DNA of 64,000 bases from Zoogloeaceae bacterium (GTDB taxonomy: Bacteria > Pseudomonadota > Gammaproteobacteria > Burkholderiales > Rhodocyclaceae): contig JAITMP010000045.1 of NCBI GenBank assembly GCA_031277315.1, forward strand, positions 1 through 64,000, in the 5' to 3' direction. The translations under genes and the position numbers were made by a program. The notes beneath the pieces were generated by a model. It was not told the origin of the DNA and did no database searches. It was given only the letters and a program-made list of their open reading frames with translations. Below are positions 27,810 to 37,556 of the stretch, piece after piece. Numbering within the stretch: position 1 is the first letter of the stretch; every line of letters begins with the position of its first letter.

Positions 27810-28826
27810 GTGAAAGTCCTGATTACGGGTTGCGCCGGTTTTATCGGCATGCACGTCGCCCAGCGCCTGCTGGCGCGCGGCGATGAAGTCGTCGGCATCG
27901 ACAACCTCAACGATTACTACGACGTAAATCTCAAGCAGGCCCGGCTGGCCCGGCTGGACGGCGCGCCGGGCTTTCGCTTCGTCCGCCTCGACATCGCCGA
28001 TTCCTCCGGCATGGCGGCGCTTTTCAGGCGGGAAAATTTTGAAGGCGTCATCAACCTCGCCGCGCAGGCCGGCGTGCGCTATTCACTCATCAACCCGCAT
28101 GCCTACGCCGAATCCAACCTGACCGGTTTCGTGAACCTGCTCGAAGGCTGCCGACATGGCGGCATCAAGCATTTCGTCTACGCCAGCAGTTCCAGCGTCT
28201 ATGGCGGCAATATCCGCATGCCATTTTCCGAGCGCGACAACGTCGACCATCCGGTCAGCCTCTACGCGGCGACCAAAAAATCGAACGAGCTGATGGCGCA
28301 CGCCTACAGTCACCTCTTCGGCCTGCCGACGACCGGCTTGCGCTTTTTCACCGTCTACGGCCCCTGGGGACGGCCGGACATGGCCTATTTTCTTTTCGCC
28401 GACGCCATTCTGGCCGGGCGGCCGATCGAGGTTTTCAATCATGGCCGCATGCAGCGCGATTTCACCTACATCGACGACATCGCTGAAGGCGTCGTGCGCG
28501 TGCTCGACCGTCCGGCCACGGCCAGCCCGGAATTCGACAAGGCGCAGCCCGACGCCGCCACCAGTTGGGCGCCGTACCGGCTCTACAACATCGGCAACCA
28601 CCAGCCCGTCGACCTGCTGGCGTTCATCGCCGAACTCGAAACCGCGCTCGGACGCCAAGCCGAAAAACGCTTCCTGCCCATGCAGGACGGCGACGTTCCC
28701 GCAACCTGCGCCGACACGGCGGCATTACGCGCCGCCACCGGCTTCAACCCTTCAACCCCGATCAAGGAAGGCGTGCGGCGATTTGTCGACTGGTATCGGG
28801 CTTATTACAACATTCAGACAACATGA
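27810..28826 (+). CDS. UDP-glucuronate 4-epimerase (NAD-dependent sugar epimerase)
   Basis: A 338-residue short-chain dehydrogenase-fold epimerase. It shows the NAD site TGCAGFIGMHVAQRLL, the subgroup marker GIDNLNDYYDVNLKQARL, and the catalytic Ser/Tyr/Lys in SSSSVYGG and YAATKKSNE. The NDYYD motif and length are typical of UDP-glucuronate epimerases, which make UDP-galacturonate. It starts at GTG 27810. It opens the surface polysaccharide cluster. UDP-glucose 4-epimerase is a less likely alternative. Its G+C-rich codon use matches the chromosome. Confidence 0.88.
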   Translation: MKVLITGCAGFIGMHVAQRLLARGDEVVGIDNLNDYYDVNLKQARLARLDGAPGFRFVRLDIADSSGMAALFRRENFEGVINLAAQAGVRYSLINPHAYAESNLTGFVNLLEGCRHGGIKHFVYASSSSVYGGNIRMPFSERDNVDHPVSLYAATKKSNELMAHAYSHLFGLPTTGLRFFTVYGPWGRPDMAYFLFADAILAGRPIEVFNHGRMQRDFTYIDDIAEGVVRVLDRPATASPEFDKAQPDAATSWAPYRLYNIGNHQPVDLLAFIAELETALGRQAEKRFLPMQDGDVPATCADTAALRAATGFNPSTPIKEGVRRFVDWYRAYYNIQTT

Positions 28827-28852
28827 TTCTGGATTGCGGAAAATGAACGGTC

Positions 28853-30292
28853 ATGGCTGATTCAATCCAGCCCGTCATTCTGTGCGGCGGTTCCGGCACG
28901 CGCTTGTGGCCGTTGTCGCGCGCCGGCTTTCCGAAACAATTTCTCTGTCTCACGGGCAAGGAGAGTTTGTTTCAGCAGGCGGCGCGGCGTCTGGCCGGAT
29001 TGGGCGGCGATGGTTTCACGGTCGCCGCGCCCTGCATCGTCAGCAATGAAGAACATCGTTTCCTCGTGCAAGAGCAGTTGCGCGAGGCGGGTATCGAACT
29101 CGGCGCGGCGCTGCTCGAACCGGCAGGCCGCAACACCGCGCCGGCGCTGACCCTGGCCGCGTTGGCCGCGCTGGAAAACGGCGACGACCCCGTGCTCGCG
29201 GTGACGCCGGCCGATCAGACTGTGGCGGATACGGCTGCGTTTACCGCCGCCATGCGCAAGGCCGTGACAGAGGCCGCCAACGGCGCCATCGTCATTTTGG
29301 GCGTCACGCCGGATCGCCCGGAAACCGGGTATGGCTATATCAAAGCAGAAGCGAATACCGGCGGCCTCATGCGCGTGGCGCGTTTCGTCGAGAAACCCGA
29401 CGCCAAGACCGCGCAAACCTATCTGGCCGAAGGCGGCTATTACTGGAATGCCGGAATCTTCGTGCTTAAAGCCGCCGTGTGGCTGGCGGCGCTGGAACAG
29501 TTTCGCCCCGACATCGCGCAAGCCGCGCGGGCCGCATGGCAAAAGCGCAGCATCGACCAGAAGTTCGTGCGCCCCGGTCGCGCGGAGTTTGAAGCGATTC
29601 CCGGCGAATCAATCGACTATGCGGTGATGGAACATTGCCCCGGCCGCTTGCCCCTGCGAGTGGCGGCGCTCGATGCCGGCTGGAGCGACCTTGGCGCTTG
29701 GGAAGCCGTCTGGAACGCGCTGCCCAAGGACGAAGCGGGCAACGCGCATTTCGGCGACGTAATCGCCAGGGACAGCCGCGATACCCTGGCCCATGCCAGC
29801 AGCCGGCTGATTGGTCTGGTCGGCGTGCGTAATCTTGTGGTCATTGAGACGCCCGACGCCGTGCTGGTGGCCGAACGCGGCCGTTGTCAGGACGTGAAAG
29901 ACATCGTGACCGCGCTCAACGTCAGCGGCCGCGAAGAACACGTCCTGCACCGCAAGGTGCATCGTCCTTGGGGCTGGTACGATTGCATTGACGAAGGCGA
30001 GCGCTTCAAGGTCAAGCGCATACAAGTCAAACCCAAGGCCAGCCTCAGTTTGCAAAAGCATCATCATCGCGCCGAGCATTGGGTCGTCGTCAAGGGCGTG
30101 GCTGAAGTCACCTGCGGCGGCAAAGTGACGCGGCTTGTTGAAAATCAGTCCATCTATATTCCGCTGGGAGAAGCGCACAGACTCGCCAACCCCGGCGAGG
30201 CGCCGCTGGAGATCATCGAAGTGCAGTCGGGCGCTTATCTCGGCGAGGATGACATTGTGCGTCTGGAAGACCACTACGGCAGGGGCGCATGA
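28853..30292 (+). CDS. manC: Mannose-1-phosphate guanylyltransferase / mannose-6-phosphate isomerase
   Basis: A 479-residue bifunctional type II enzyme. The N-terminal nucleotidyltransferase has [20 protein letters not shown] and the sugar-binding FVEKPD. A C-terminal cupin (about 365-475) has RPWGWYDCIDEGERFKVKRI, metal-ligand histidines in LQKHHHRAEHW and IPLGEAHRL. It makes GDP-mannose, the substrate of the Gmd encoded just downstream. No phosphomannomutase is in the window. Confidence 0.95.
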   Translation: MADSIQPVILCGGSGTRLWPLSRAGFPKQFLCLTGKESLFQQAARRLAGLGGDGFTVAAPCIVSNEEHRFLVQEQLREAGIELGAALLEPAGRNTAPALTLAALAALENGDDPVLAVTPADQTVADTAAFTAAMRKAVTEAANGAIVILGVTPDRPETGYGYIKAEANTGGLMRVARFVEKPDAKTAQTYLAEGGYYWNAGIFVLKAAVWLAALEQFRPDIAQAARAAWQKRSIDQKFVRPGRAEFEAIPGESIDYAVMEHCPGRLPLRVAALDAGWSDLGAWEAVWNALPKDEAGNAHFGDVIARDSRDTLAHASSRLIGLVGVRNLVVIETPDAVLVAERGRCQDVKDIVTALNVSGREEHVLHRKVHRPWGWYDCIDEGERFKVKRIQVKPKASLSLQKHHHRAEHWVVVKGVAEVTCGGKVTRLVENQSIYIPLGEAHRLANPGEAPLEIIEVQSGAYLGEDDIVRLEDHYGRGA

Positions 30293-30359
30293 TGTGGCCG
30301 GCGCTTTCCCGTATTTTTATTGATGGCGCGTGTTGCGCCGAACGACCGGAGGTTGAATC

Positions 30360-31445
30360 TTGACCAAACGTGCTCTCATCACCGGCATCACCGGGCAGGA
30401 TGGCGCCTATCTTGCCGAATTTCTTTTGAACAAAGGCTACGAGGTTCACGGCATCAAGCGCCGCGCCTCGCTTTTCAATACGGATCGCATCGACCATCTC
30501 TATCAGGATCCACACATCGCCAACCGCAATTTCATTTTGCATCATGGCGACCTGACCGATTCGACCAATCTCATCCGCATCATCCAGCAAGTGCAGCCGG
30601 ACGAAATCTACAACCTCGCCGCCATGAGCCATGTGGCGGTGAGTTTCGAGACGCCCGAATACACCGCCAACGCCGATGGTATCGGCACACTGCGCATACT
30701 CGAAGCCATCCGCATCCTCGGCCTTGAAAAGAAGACTCGCTTTTACCAAGCCAGCACGTCCGAACTCTATGGCTTGGTGCAGGAAATTCCGCAGAAGGAA
30801 ACCACCCCCTTCTATCCGCGCAGCCCTTACGCCGTGGCCAAGCTCTATGCTTACTGGATCGTGGTCAATTACCGCGAAGCCTACGGCATCTATGCCTGCA
30901 ACGGCATCCTCTTCAATCACGAATCGCCGGTTCGCGGCGAAACCTTTGTCACGCGCAAGATCACGCGCGCGCTTGCCCGCATCAAGCTCGGCCTGCAAGA
31001 TTGCCTCTATCTCGGCAACCTCGATGCCAAGCGCGACTGGGGCCACGCCCGCGACTACGTCGAAGCGCAATGGCTGATTCTGCAACAAGATCAACCCGAA
31101 GATTTCGTCATCGCCACCGGCGCCCAGTACAGCGTGCGCGAATTCGTCAATGCCGCTGCGAAAGAACTCGACATCGCCATCGAATGGCGCGGCAACGGCA
31201 TCGAGGAAAGAGGCTACGACGCATCCGGCAAGGTCATCGTCGCCGTCGATCCGCGCTACTTCCGCCCGACCGAAGTCGAAACCCTGCTCGGCGATCCGAC
31301 CAAGGCCAAACAAAAACTCGGCTGGTCGCCCAAAACCACCTTCCACGAACTCGTCGTTGAAATGGCGCGTGAAGACCTCAAGAGCGCCGAGCGTGACGAA
31401 CTGGTGAAGAAGCACGGCTTCTCCGCTTACGACTACCACGAGTGA
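30360..31445 (+). CDS. gmd: GDP-mannose 4,6-dehydratase
   Basis: A 361-residue NADP-dependent dehydratase making GDP-4-keto-6-deoxy-D-mannose. Hallmarks are [17 protein letters not shown], the subgroup [17 protein letters not shown], catalytic [10 protein letters not shown], and [20 protein letters not shown]. The start is TTG 30360, decided by a strong GGAGG (30348-30352) 7 bases upstream. Together with Fcl at 35233 it gives GDP-L-fucose. The two are usually adjacent, but here four A+T-rich genes lie between them. Confidence 0.96.
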   Translation: MTKRALITGITGQDGAYLAEFLLNKGYEVHGIKRRASLFNTDRIDHLYQDPHIANRNFILHHGDLTDSTNLIRIIQQVQPDEIYNLAAMSHVAVSFETPEYTANADGIGTLRILEAIRILGLEKKTRFYQASTSELYGLVQEIPQKETTPFYPRSPYAVAKLYAYWIVVNYREAYGIYACNGILFNHESPVRGETFVTRKITRALARIKLGLQDCLYLGNLDAKRDWGHARDYVEAQWLILQQDQPEDFVIATGAQYSVREFVNAAAKELDIAIEWRGNGIEERGYDASGKVIVAVDPRYFRPTEVETLLGDPTKAKQKLGWSPKTTFHELVVEMAREDLKSAERDELVKKHGFSAYDYHE

Positions 31446-31482
31446 AATAACTTGAAGCCAAACGTTAGACAATCAAACGTAA

Positions 31483-32454
31483 ATGATTATGAGCCAGTCT
31501 GAAGCTTTCAAGGCAGTGCCTGTTTTGGCGGTGGTTGTGCCCTGCTTTAATGAGCAGGATGTCCTTCCGGGCACAATCGAGACGCTTGGCAAAGTTTTGG
31601 GGCAATTGATTGAGCGATCTGTTGTCGCTGAGGATAGTTTTCTTTGTTTTGTGGACGATGGGTCACGCGATACCTCTTGGGATTTGATTAAAAATTCGGG
31701 AAATCACAGAGTCAAAGGCGTCAAACTATCCTTGAATTTTGGTCACCAAAATGCGCTGCTTGCGGGTTTGCTTTCGGTAATGGATCGATGTGACGCGGCA
31801 ATATCAATTGATGCCGATCTTCAGCAAGATCCTTGGGCAATGGAGGCTTTCATTGAAAAATACGTAAAAGGCGCTGATGTCGTCTTTGGGGTTCGACGTG
31901 ACAGGGCGTCAGATGGCATTTTCAAGAAATTATCTGCCAGAGCCTTCTACCGCTTGATGCAATTGATGGGTGTAAACATTATTCCGGATCATGCGGATTA
32001 TCGATTGCTGAGTCGACGTGCGATAGGGTGGCTCGCTCAGCACAAGGAACCCGGTTTGTTTTTGCGCGCCATTTGCATGCAATTGGGTTTACAGACAGCC
32101 ATTGTTCATTTTGATGTTTCTGCGCGCATGGCTGGAGAAAGCAAATATTCATTATCCAGGATGATGAGCCTGGGCTTGAACGGAATCACCTCATTCAGCG
32201 TCATGCCATTAAGATTAATCGCGACATTGGGAGTTGCGATTTTCTTTCTGAGCGGCATATTGGGGTTTTATGTTTTATGGCGAACTATTTTCGTGGGCGA
32301 TGTTGTGCCAGGGTGGGCATCGACGACTCTCCCCATATATTTTCTTGGCGGGATTCAGATTCTTTGCCTTGCGCTCATCGGTGAATACGTGGCCCAGTTA
32401 CTGGTAACAGTAAAAGCCAGACCCAGATATTTGGTTGAAGAGGAATTGTTTTGA
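31483..32454 (+). CDS. Polyprenyl-phosphate glycosyltransferase (GT2, GtrB/ArnC/DPM1-like)
   Basis: A 323-residue enzyme. Its GT-A domain has VVVPCFNEQDVLP, VDDGSRDTSW and the metal-binding D110-A-D112 (SIDADLQQDPW). Two C-terminal membrane helices (about 235-260 and 280-305) follow, as in GtrB. It probably loads a sugar onto undecaprenyl phosphate at the inner face of the membrane. It is the first of four overlapping genes (4-, 1- and 1-base overlaps). Codon use is much A+T-richer than gmd just upstream, suggesting separate acquisition. Confidence 0.88.
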   Translation: MIMSQSEAFKAVPVLAVVVPCFNEQDVLPGTIETLGKVLGQLIERSVVAEDSFLCFVDDGSRDTSWDLIKNSGNHRVKGVKLSLNFGHQNALLAGLLSVMDRCDAAISIDADLQQDPWAMEAFIEKYVKGADVVFGVRRDRASDGIFKKLSARAFYRLMQLMGVNIIPDHADYRLLSRRAIGWLAQHKEPGLFLRAICMQLGLQTAIVHFDVSARMAGESKYSLSRMMSLGLNGITSFSVMPLRLIATLGVAIFFLSGILGFYVLWRTIFVGDVVPGWASTTLPIYFLGGIQILCLALIGEYVAQLLVTVKARPRYLVEEELF

Positions 32455-32780
32455 AATTCTTTTTGTGGACTGTTTTTCTGGCTGTCTATGCGGCCATTAG
32501 CTGTATGGGCTTGTATTTGGTGAAAGTTGCGTCGGGTTACTTTACGCCTGCATTTATCGGGGGGCTGCTCTTGTATGCTTTGGGGGCGGGACTTTGGATT
32601 TTCATTCTTAGGCATTTGCCTTTGTCTGTCGCATTTCCATTGGCCGCAGGGTTACTAATGATAGCAACGACCCTTACCGGAAAATTTTTTCTTGGCGAAC
32701 CTGTTTCAGCCTTGATGATTTTCGGAATGCTATTGATATTGGCAGGAATTGCGTCGATAAGTTATGCGAAAGTGAACTAA
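32451..32780 (+). CDS. Small four-helix membrane protein, SMR/EamA-like (candidate lipid-sugar flippase)
   Basis: A 109-residue protein made almost entirely of four hydrophobic helices. It has a GLLLYALGAGLWIFILRHLPLSVAFPLAAG core like ArnE/ArnF and small multidrug resistance proteins. It starts at a TTG overlapping the previous stop, with AGGA upstream. Placed between a GtrB-like and a GT-C-like gene, it fits the flippase position of a three-component glycan decoration system, normally filled by GtrA. This role is inference from size, topology and context. Confidence 0.75.
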   Translation: MKFFLWTVFLAVYAAISCMGLYLVKVASGYFTPAFIGGLLLYALGAGLWIFILRHLPLSVAFPLAAGLLMIATTLTGKFFLGEPVSALMIFGMLLILAGIASISYAKVN

Positions 32781-33559
32781 TGGACAGCAAAGTAGAACGA
32801 CAGCGAGAACATTTTGATTCGATTGCGGACGAATACCTGGAAGCAAGGCTGAATGCAACACATCGGGATTTGAAAAAAAGAATATGGTCTGCGTTTAGTG
32901 CAAACAAGAAAGCCTTGCTGGCTAGCGGCGCAAGAGTTCTGGAGCCAATGTGCGGCATGGCCGAAGGGCTTGAAATTGTCGAGACATATTTTCAGTCAGA
33001 AATTGACTACCTGGGATTTGATTACAGTGAAAAAATGGTTGCTGCCGCGAGGCGACGCCTGCCAAAGCACCAGATTGAATGGGCCGATGTAACCGTGTTC
33101 GACCCCAAAGACAAACAATATGATTTTATTGTTCTCCTTGGCGGCTTGCATCACGTTTATGCTGTTAGTGACAAGGTTGTCATGCGATTGGCGGATTCTC
33201 TTGCTCCCGGCGGATATTTTTTAAGCTACGAACCCACGCAAAACTGCTGGCTGACACGAAAGATACGAGAGAAAATTTACAGCGCCAATCCGACTTTTGA
33301 TCATAAAACCGAACAGGGATTTGATCTGGAGCAGCTAAATACAATGTTTCGGCAAGCAGGGTTTGATTTGATTGATCAAGCCTACCCCGGCTTGCTTTCT
33401 TATATTCTTTATTACAACCCGGATGCCTTCCCGTGGCTGAATAAAGGCGGGGTTCCCGGAGTTAAAGCGGCGTTCTCCATAGATCGGCTTTTTTGGCGTA
33501 ATTGGATTGGTCGAAAACTGTCGTTCGCCACCTTGAGTCTCTGGCGAAAGCGTGTTTGA
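32780..33559 (+). CDS. SAM-dependent methyltransferase (class I)
   Basis: A 259-residue protein with a class I SAM fold. A modified motif I is ARVLEPMCGMAEGLEIVE, followed by an acidic strand in YLGFDYSEKMVAAAR and motif IV-like YDFIVLLGGLHHVY. The ATG overlaps the previous stop (TAATG) and its stop overlaps the next start (ATGA-type), so it belongs to the four-gene cassette. It may methylate the lipid-linked or transferred sugar. The substrate is unknown. It is A+T-rich like its partners. Confidence 0.8.
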   Translation: MDSKVERQREHFDSIADEYLEARLNATHRDLKKRIWSAFSANKKALLASGARVLEPMCGMAEGLEIVETYFQSEIDYLGFDYSEKMVAAARRRLPKHQIEWADVTVFDPKDKQYDFIVLLGGLHHVYAVSDKVVMRLADSLAPGGYFLSYEPTQNCWLTRKIREKIYSANPTFDHKTEQGFDLEQLNTMFRQAGFDLIDQAYPGLLSYILYYNPDAFPWLNKGGVPGVKAAFSIDRLFWRNWIGRKLSFATLSLWRKRV

Positions 33560-35127
33560 TGCTACAACAGAGAGTTACAGTTGCCCAGCTTGGCGTCCTT
33601 GCCGTGATCTTGTCCTTGATCATGTGGTGGCCTTTGCACAAGGCTGAATGGGGGCTGATTGATGATCATGAGATCATGATGATGATTGGGCAGCCTGAAC
33701 ATTTGGCATGGCATGGTATCCCGGAGGCTTTAAGCAAGACAGAGCTTGCTCCGGAGGCGACGCTTCCCAGATTTCGCCCAACGTATTATTTCGCAAGGAC
33801 GCTTGAAGCTGTCGTATGGGGCAAGGATGCCTCCAAATGGTATTCGTTCAGAATTGCGATTGCGGTGTTCTTCTCTGTTGCCTTGGCTGCTGTATTAGTG
33901 CGCATATCACCTACACGCTTTGCCGCAGTTGCGTTGCTTTTGATGCTGGGGGGGGCTTATTGGGCTGATATTTTTGCGCGCGCAGGGCCGGCTGAGACTT
34001 ATGCGGTACTTGGCTTTGCTTGTGCGTTACTGGCAATGAGAAGGCTTATGCCTGGTGATGGACAAGAATTGAGAATCTCGCTGGGGCGTGCATGTGTACT
34101 TGCTTTTGGACTCGGATGCATGATCGGGAGTAAAGAGAATTTCGCGATCTTTGCGCTATTTCCACTATGGCTCATGATTCAGCGCCGGATACATGTGACT
34201 TTCTGGGCAAAAATCATTCTGACGCTGCCTGTTATCTTTACGATATGGATTGTTGGCATAACCGTCAGCCGTCTATCCGTAAATATGGCTGATGTTTATA
34301 TGCGCAGCATGACACTGAGCGATAGGGCAGGTATTTCAATCGGATTTTTTTCTCTGCCCGTGGTTTGGTTGTGGGGAGCGACCCTCCTGTCAGTCGCTTG
34401 CCTTTTGCCTGGAGGGAAGGAGCATGACTTGGCACAGGAAGAGCGGAGGCAAGTCAAGCAGGTCTTGCTGCTTAATTTAATTTTTTTCGGATTGTTTTTT
34501 TCTCAATATATTTTTTATGCGGGAGAGTGGCCTGCAAAAGCTCCCGGGCGTTATCTGTTTCCCGGAATATTGCTTGCGCAAATAGCTATCTTTTGGCTGT
34601 ATGCCGTATTGCGGCCAATCGAAAAAAAACTTGTGACTGTAAAGTGGGGAAAGATTCCCGCCTGGCTATGCGTCATTACTTTTTTTGCTTGCTTTCTGGT
34701 AGCGCCCAAGCCCAAAGTGCCTGTTGTGGCAAATCTAAAATCCTCATTGAAAACTGTATCAACGACAAACAGGTTTGCGCAGCAGTTTTCCAGGCTTGCA
34801 AATTATTTACAGCAAAATCCGGATAGCGCACTGATTATTTCTTCTTATTCCGTATCAGACTACGAACCGATCCATGCGCTGCTCCAGTTTGTTCGTTCAA
34901 AAGGGCTGGCGAATCCGGTTGCCCTCAGGCTGGTTGGATACGCCAGTCATGAGTTTCCAGCCTCTTCTCTGAAAAATCAGCTTGCGACCAAGCTCGAAGC
35001 AATCATGCTTCACGGCGAAAAGAGTTTCGGTTTTACTGACCTGGGTAGCGTTGATATGCATGATTGTTTTTCAGTCGGATTGCATGGGCAAGACGACAAG
35101 CAATGCAGGGAAGGTGTGGAACTTTAG
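33559..35127 (+). CDS. Multi-pass membrane protein, GT-C glycosyltransferase-like
   Basis: A 522-residue protein with about ten hydrophobic helices in the first 390 residues and a soluble C-terminal domain of about 120 residues. After the first helix comes WGLIDDHEIMMMIG, an acidic loop motif of the kind used by GT-C transferases that take sugars from polyprenyl phosphate. ATG 33559 is chosen over an upstream start because it overlaps the methyltransferase stop. It would complete a GtrB-like/flippase/GT-C set. An O-antigen polymerase (Wzy) role is a possible alternative. About 105 bases without a clear gene follow before fcl. Confidence 0.7.
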   Translation: MLQQRVTVAQLGVLAVILSLIMWWPLHKAEWGLIDDHEIMMMIGQPEHLAWHGIPEALSKTELAPEATLPRFRPTYYFARTLEAVVWGKDASKWYSFRIAIAVFFSVALAAVLVRISPTRFAAVALLLMLGGAYWADIFARAGPAETYAVLGFACALLAMRRLMPGDGQELRISLGRACVLAFGLGCMIGSKENFAIFALFPLWLMIQRRIHVTFWAKIILTLPVIFTIWIVGITVSRLSVNMADVYMRSMTLSDRAGISIGFFSLPVVWLWGATLLSVACLLPGGKEHDLAQEERRQVKQVLLLNLIFFGLFFSQYIFYAGEWPAKAPGRYLFPGILLAQIAIFWLYAVLRPIEKKLVTVKWGKIPAWLCVITFFACFLVAPKPKVPVVANLKSSLKTVSTTNRFAQQFSRLANYLQQNPDSALIISSYSVSDYEPIHALLQFVRSKGLANPVALRLVGYASHEFPASSLKNQLATKLEAIMLHGEKSFGFTDLGSVDMHDCFSVGLHGQDDKQCREGVEL

Positions 35128-35232
35128 CGAATTGATAGTTGCAATTCCGAAGCAACCACAAAAATACGACTTAACTGGAAATGATTTGGTACCGAAGATG
35201 CCTTCTAGTTTGTCTGTTCATTTAAAACAAAC

Positions 35233-36207
35233 ATGACGAACCACGCTCGAATCTACATTGCCGGCCATCGCGGTTTGGTCGGCTCGGCCATTGTGCGCAA
35301 ACTGCGCGCGCAAGGCTATGACAATTTGCTGCTGCGCACGCACGCGGAACTTGACCTCGCCAATCAGAAGGCAACCGATGCCTTCTTCGCCGAGGAAACC
35401 CCCGAATACGTTTTCCTTGCCGCAGCCAAGGTCGGCGGCATTCTCGCCAACAACACCCGACCGGCGGAATTCATCCACGAAAATCTCGCCATTCAGACCA
35501 ACGTCATTGATGCCGCCTACCGCAACGGCGTGAAACGCCTGCTGTTCCTCGGCTCAAGCTGCATCTACCCGCGTGACTGCCCGCAGCCGATCAAGGAGGA
35601 ATATCTCCTCACCGGCCCGCTTGAACCGACCAATCGCCCTTACGCGCTTGCCAAGATCGCCGGTATCGAAATGTGCTGGAGCTACAACCGGCAGTACGGC
35701 ACGAAATATCTTTCCGTGATGCCGACCAATCTCTACGGCCCCGGCGACAACTACGATCTCGACAGCAGTCACGTCATCCCCGCGCTGATCCGCAAATTCC
35801 ACGAAGCCAGGATTAGCGGCGCAAGCGAAGTCGTTGTCTGGGGTACCGGCACGCCACGCCGCGAATTTCTCTACAGCGACGACATGGCCGACGCCTGCGT
35901 TTACCTGATGACGCAAAGCGATGCCGGGTTCGACAACTTGTTGCAATCCTTCGGCGACAAAGCGCCGCTCATCAATATCGGCGCCGGCGAGGACATCACC
36001 ATCGCCGAACTGGCGCAGATGATTGCCAAAGTCGTCGAGTACGATGGCGAGATCGTGTTTGACACGAGCAAACCGGACGGCACCATGCGCAAGCTCATGG
36101 ATAACTCGTTTATCAATGCACTGGGATGGCGAAACCAGATGCCGCTGCGGAGCGGACTTAAACAGGCTTATCAAAATTTTCTGAATACAAAATTGCTTTA
36201 CAAGTAA
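35233..36207 (+). CDS. fcl: GDP-L-fucose synthase
   Basis: A 324-residue epimerase/reductase that converts GDP-4-keto-6-deoxymannose to GDP-L-fucose. Markers are [48 protein letters not shown], catalytic Tyr/Lys in [18 protein letters not shown], and [20 protein letters not shown]. It is also called wcaG. Its G+C-rich codon use matches gmd and manC but not the genes on either side, so it looks like part of the original cluster now flanked by A+T-rich imports. Confidence 0.95.
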   Translation: MTNHARIYIAGHRGLVGSAIVRKLRAQGYDNLLLRTHAELDLANQKATDAFFAEETPEYVFLAAAKVGGILANNTRPAEFIHENLAIQTNVIDAAYRNGVKRLLFLGSSCIYPRDCPQPIKEEYLLTGPLEPTNRPYALAKIAGIEMCWSYNRQYGTKYLSVMPTNLYGPGDNYDLDSSHVIPALIRKFHEARISGASEVVVWGTGTPRREFLYSDDMADACVYLMTQSDAGFDNLLQSFGDKAPLINIGAGEDITIAELAQMIAKVVEYDGEIVFDTSKPDGTMRKLMDNSFINALGWRNQMPLRSGLKQAYQNFLNTKLLYK

Positions 36208-36257
36208 AATCTCCCGCGACAAACCATGTATATCGCGTATTTTTATCGAGGTGGATT

Positions 36258-37556
36258 TTGACGCTGATTTACAAGCTCAAAGAAAGGCCCAACCTGAAAC
36301 AGGCGCTATCAAATATGAGCTGGCTTTTCGCGGATAAAGCTTTCCGCATGGTGGGAGGGATACTAGTCGGCGCGTGGGTAGCGCGCTATCTGGGGCCCGC
36401 GCAAGTTGGTCAACTGAATTATGCGATATCACTGGTTACTGCGTTTTCTTCTCTTGCTTTGCTGGGTTTAGGAGGAATTGTTATCAGGAAGCTGATCACC
36501 TTCCCGAGTATTACTTATGAAACCTTGGGAAGCGCCTTCGTTCTCCAGATGCTGGCAGGAGTACTAGCGGCTGTACTTGCGATCCTGTCGGCATATATTC
36601 TCAAACCGCAAGGTGACAGTACTATCGCACTGGTTTCTATCCTGTCTCTCGGGCTGTTGCTGAAAGCCTCAGAGACCTTCAAATACTGGTTTGAAGCGCG
36701 TGTCCAGTCAAAATACACCATCTGGGCGGAGAGTTCCGCCTTTTGTGTTTCGTCTGCGTTGAAAGTCCTGTTGATAGTCAACGCTGCGTCATTATTCGTA
36801 TTTGCGTGGGTAACGGTGCTGGAGTTGTTGTTGGCTGCGGCAGCTCTAACTTGGCTGTATACGATGACAGGTGGAAAAATTGGCCTGTGGAGATACAAAC
36901 CGGAGAACGCAAAAGATTTACTGATAGAAAGCTGGCCCAGTCTTGTTTCCGGAACCTTTGTCCTTCTGACCATGACAATGGACAGGCTCGTTTTGATGGA
37001 ATACGTCAGCACAACAGAACTTGGCATATATGTCGCCGCCAATGTACTGGTGAGCACATGGTATTTCGTGCCGGTTGCCTTGGGTGGATCAATAGCTCCT
37101 CGTCTGACAGAGATGTATCTAAATAATCCGAAAAATTACCACAGTTATGTGAGGTGGGGTTATCTCTGTTTTGGCGCTGTCTCAGGGTTGCTGGCTTTGT
37201 CCATTTTTATAGGCGCGGAATTAATTATCAAGATATTGTACGGACCGGCTTACACAGGGGCTGCTCAAATACTCCGAATCATGATATGGAGTGTTGTGTT
37301 TATCTCCATAGCCTCCCTGCGTGGACGGCTTCTAATCATCGAGAAAAAACAGACCATAACTTTGGCGATAACCATGTATGGTCTTTTATTTAATGTGGCG
37401 CTGCTGCTTCTGTTTGTGCCCATATATGGCCCAATCGGGGCGGCCTATGCATTTACTTTGACATGGGCCTTGAACGGAATGGTGATGCCATTTTTCTTTG
37501 CAAAGACGCGCGCGCATGGATTTATGGCAATAGGGTTTAGGGGGAGACGGCAATGA
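36258..37556 (+). CDS. Polysaccharide flippase (Wzx/RfbX-type, MATE-like fold)
   Basis: A 432-residue membrane protein with about 12 helices. The N-terminus NMSWLFADKAFRMVGGILVGAWVARYLGPAQVGQLNYA in adjoining blocks is typical of Wzx/RfbX translocases. It would flip lipid-linked repeat units to the periplasm. It starts at TTG 36258 with GAGGTGG about 5 bases upstream. It overlaps the downstream NoeA-like gene by 4 bases. Codon use is A+T-rich, as is common for wzx genes. Confidence 0.9.
   Translation: MTLIYKLKERPNLKQALSNMSWLFADKAFRMVGGILVGAWVARYLGPAQVGQLNYAISLVTAFSSLALLGLGGIVIRKLITFPSITYETLGSAFVLQMLAGVLAAVLAILSAYILKPQGDSTIALVSILSLGLLLKASETFKYWFEARVQSKYTIWAESSAFCVSSALKVLLIVNAASLFVFAWVTVLELLLAAAALTWLYTMTGGKIGLWRYKPENAKDLLIESWPSLVSGTFVLLTMTMDRLVLMEYVSTTELGIYVAANVLVSTWYFVPVALGGSIAPRLTEMYLNNPKNYHSYVRWGYLCFGAVSGLLALSIFIGAELIIKILYGPAYTGAAQILRIMIWSVVFISIASLRGRLLIIEKKQTITLAITMYGLLFNVALLLLFVPIYGPIGAAYAFTLTWALNGMVMPFFFAKTRAHGFMAIGFRGRRQ

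Noticed and set aside
34982-35236. Plus-strand frame of 84 codons after the GT-C-like gene
   Set aside because: Most of it overlaps the membrane-protein gene out of frame. The non-overlapping tail (about 35128-35232) has no ribosome site or recognised motif. A frameshifted remnant cannot be excluded.
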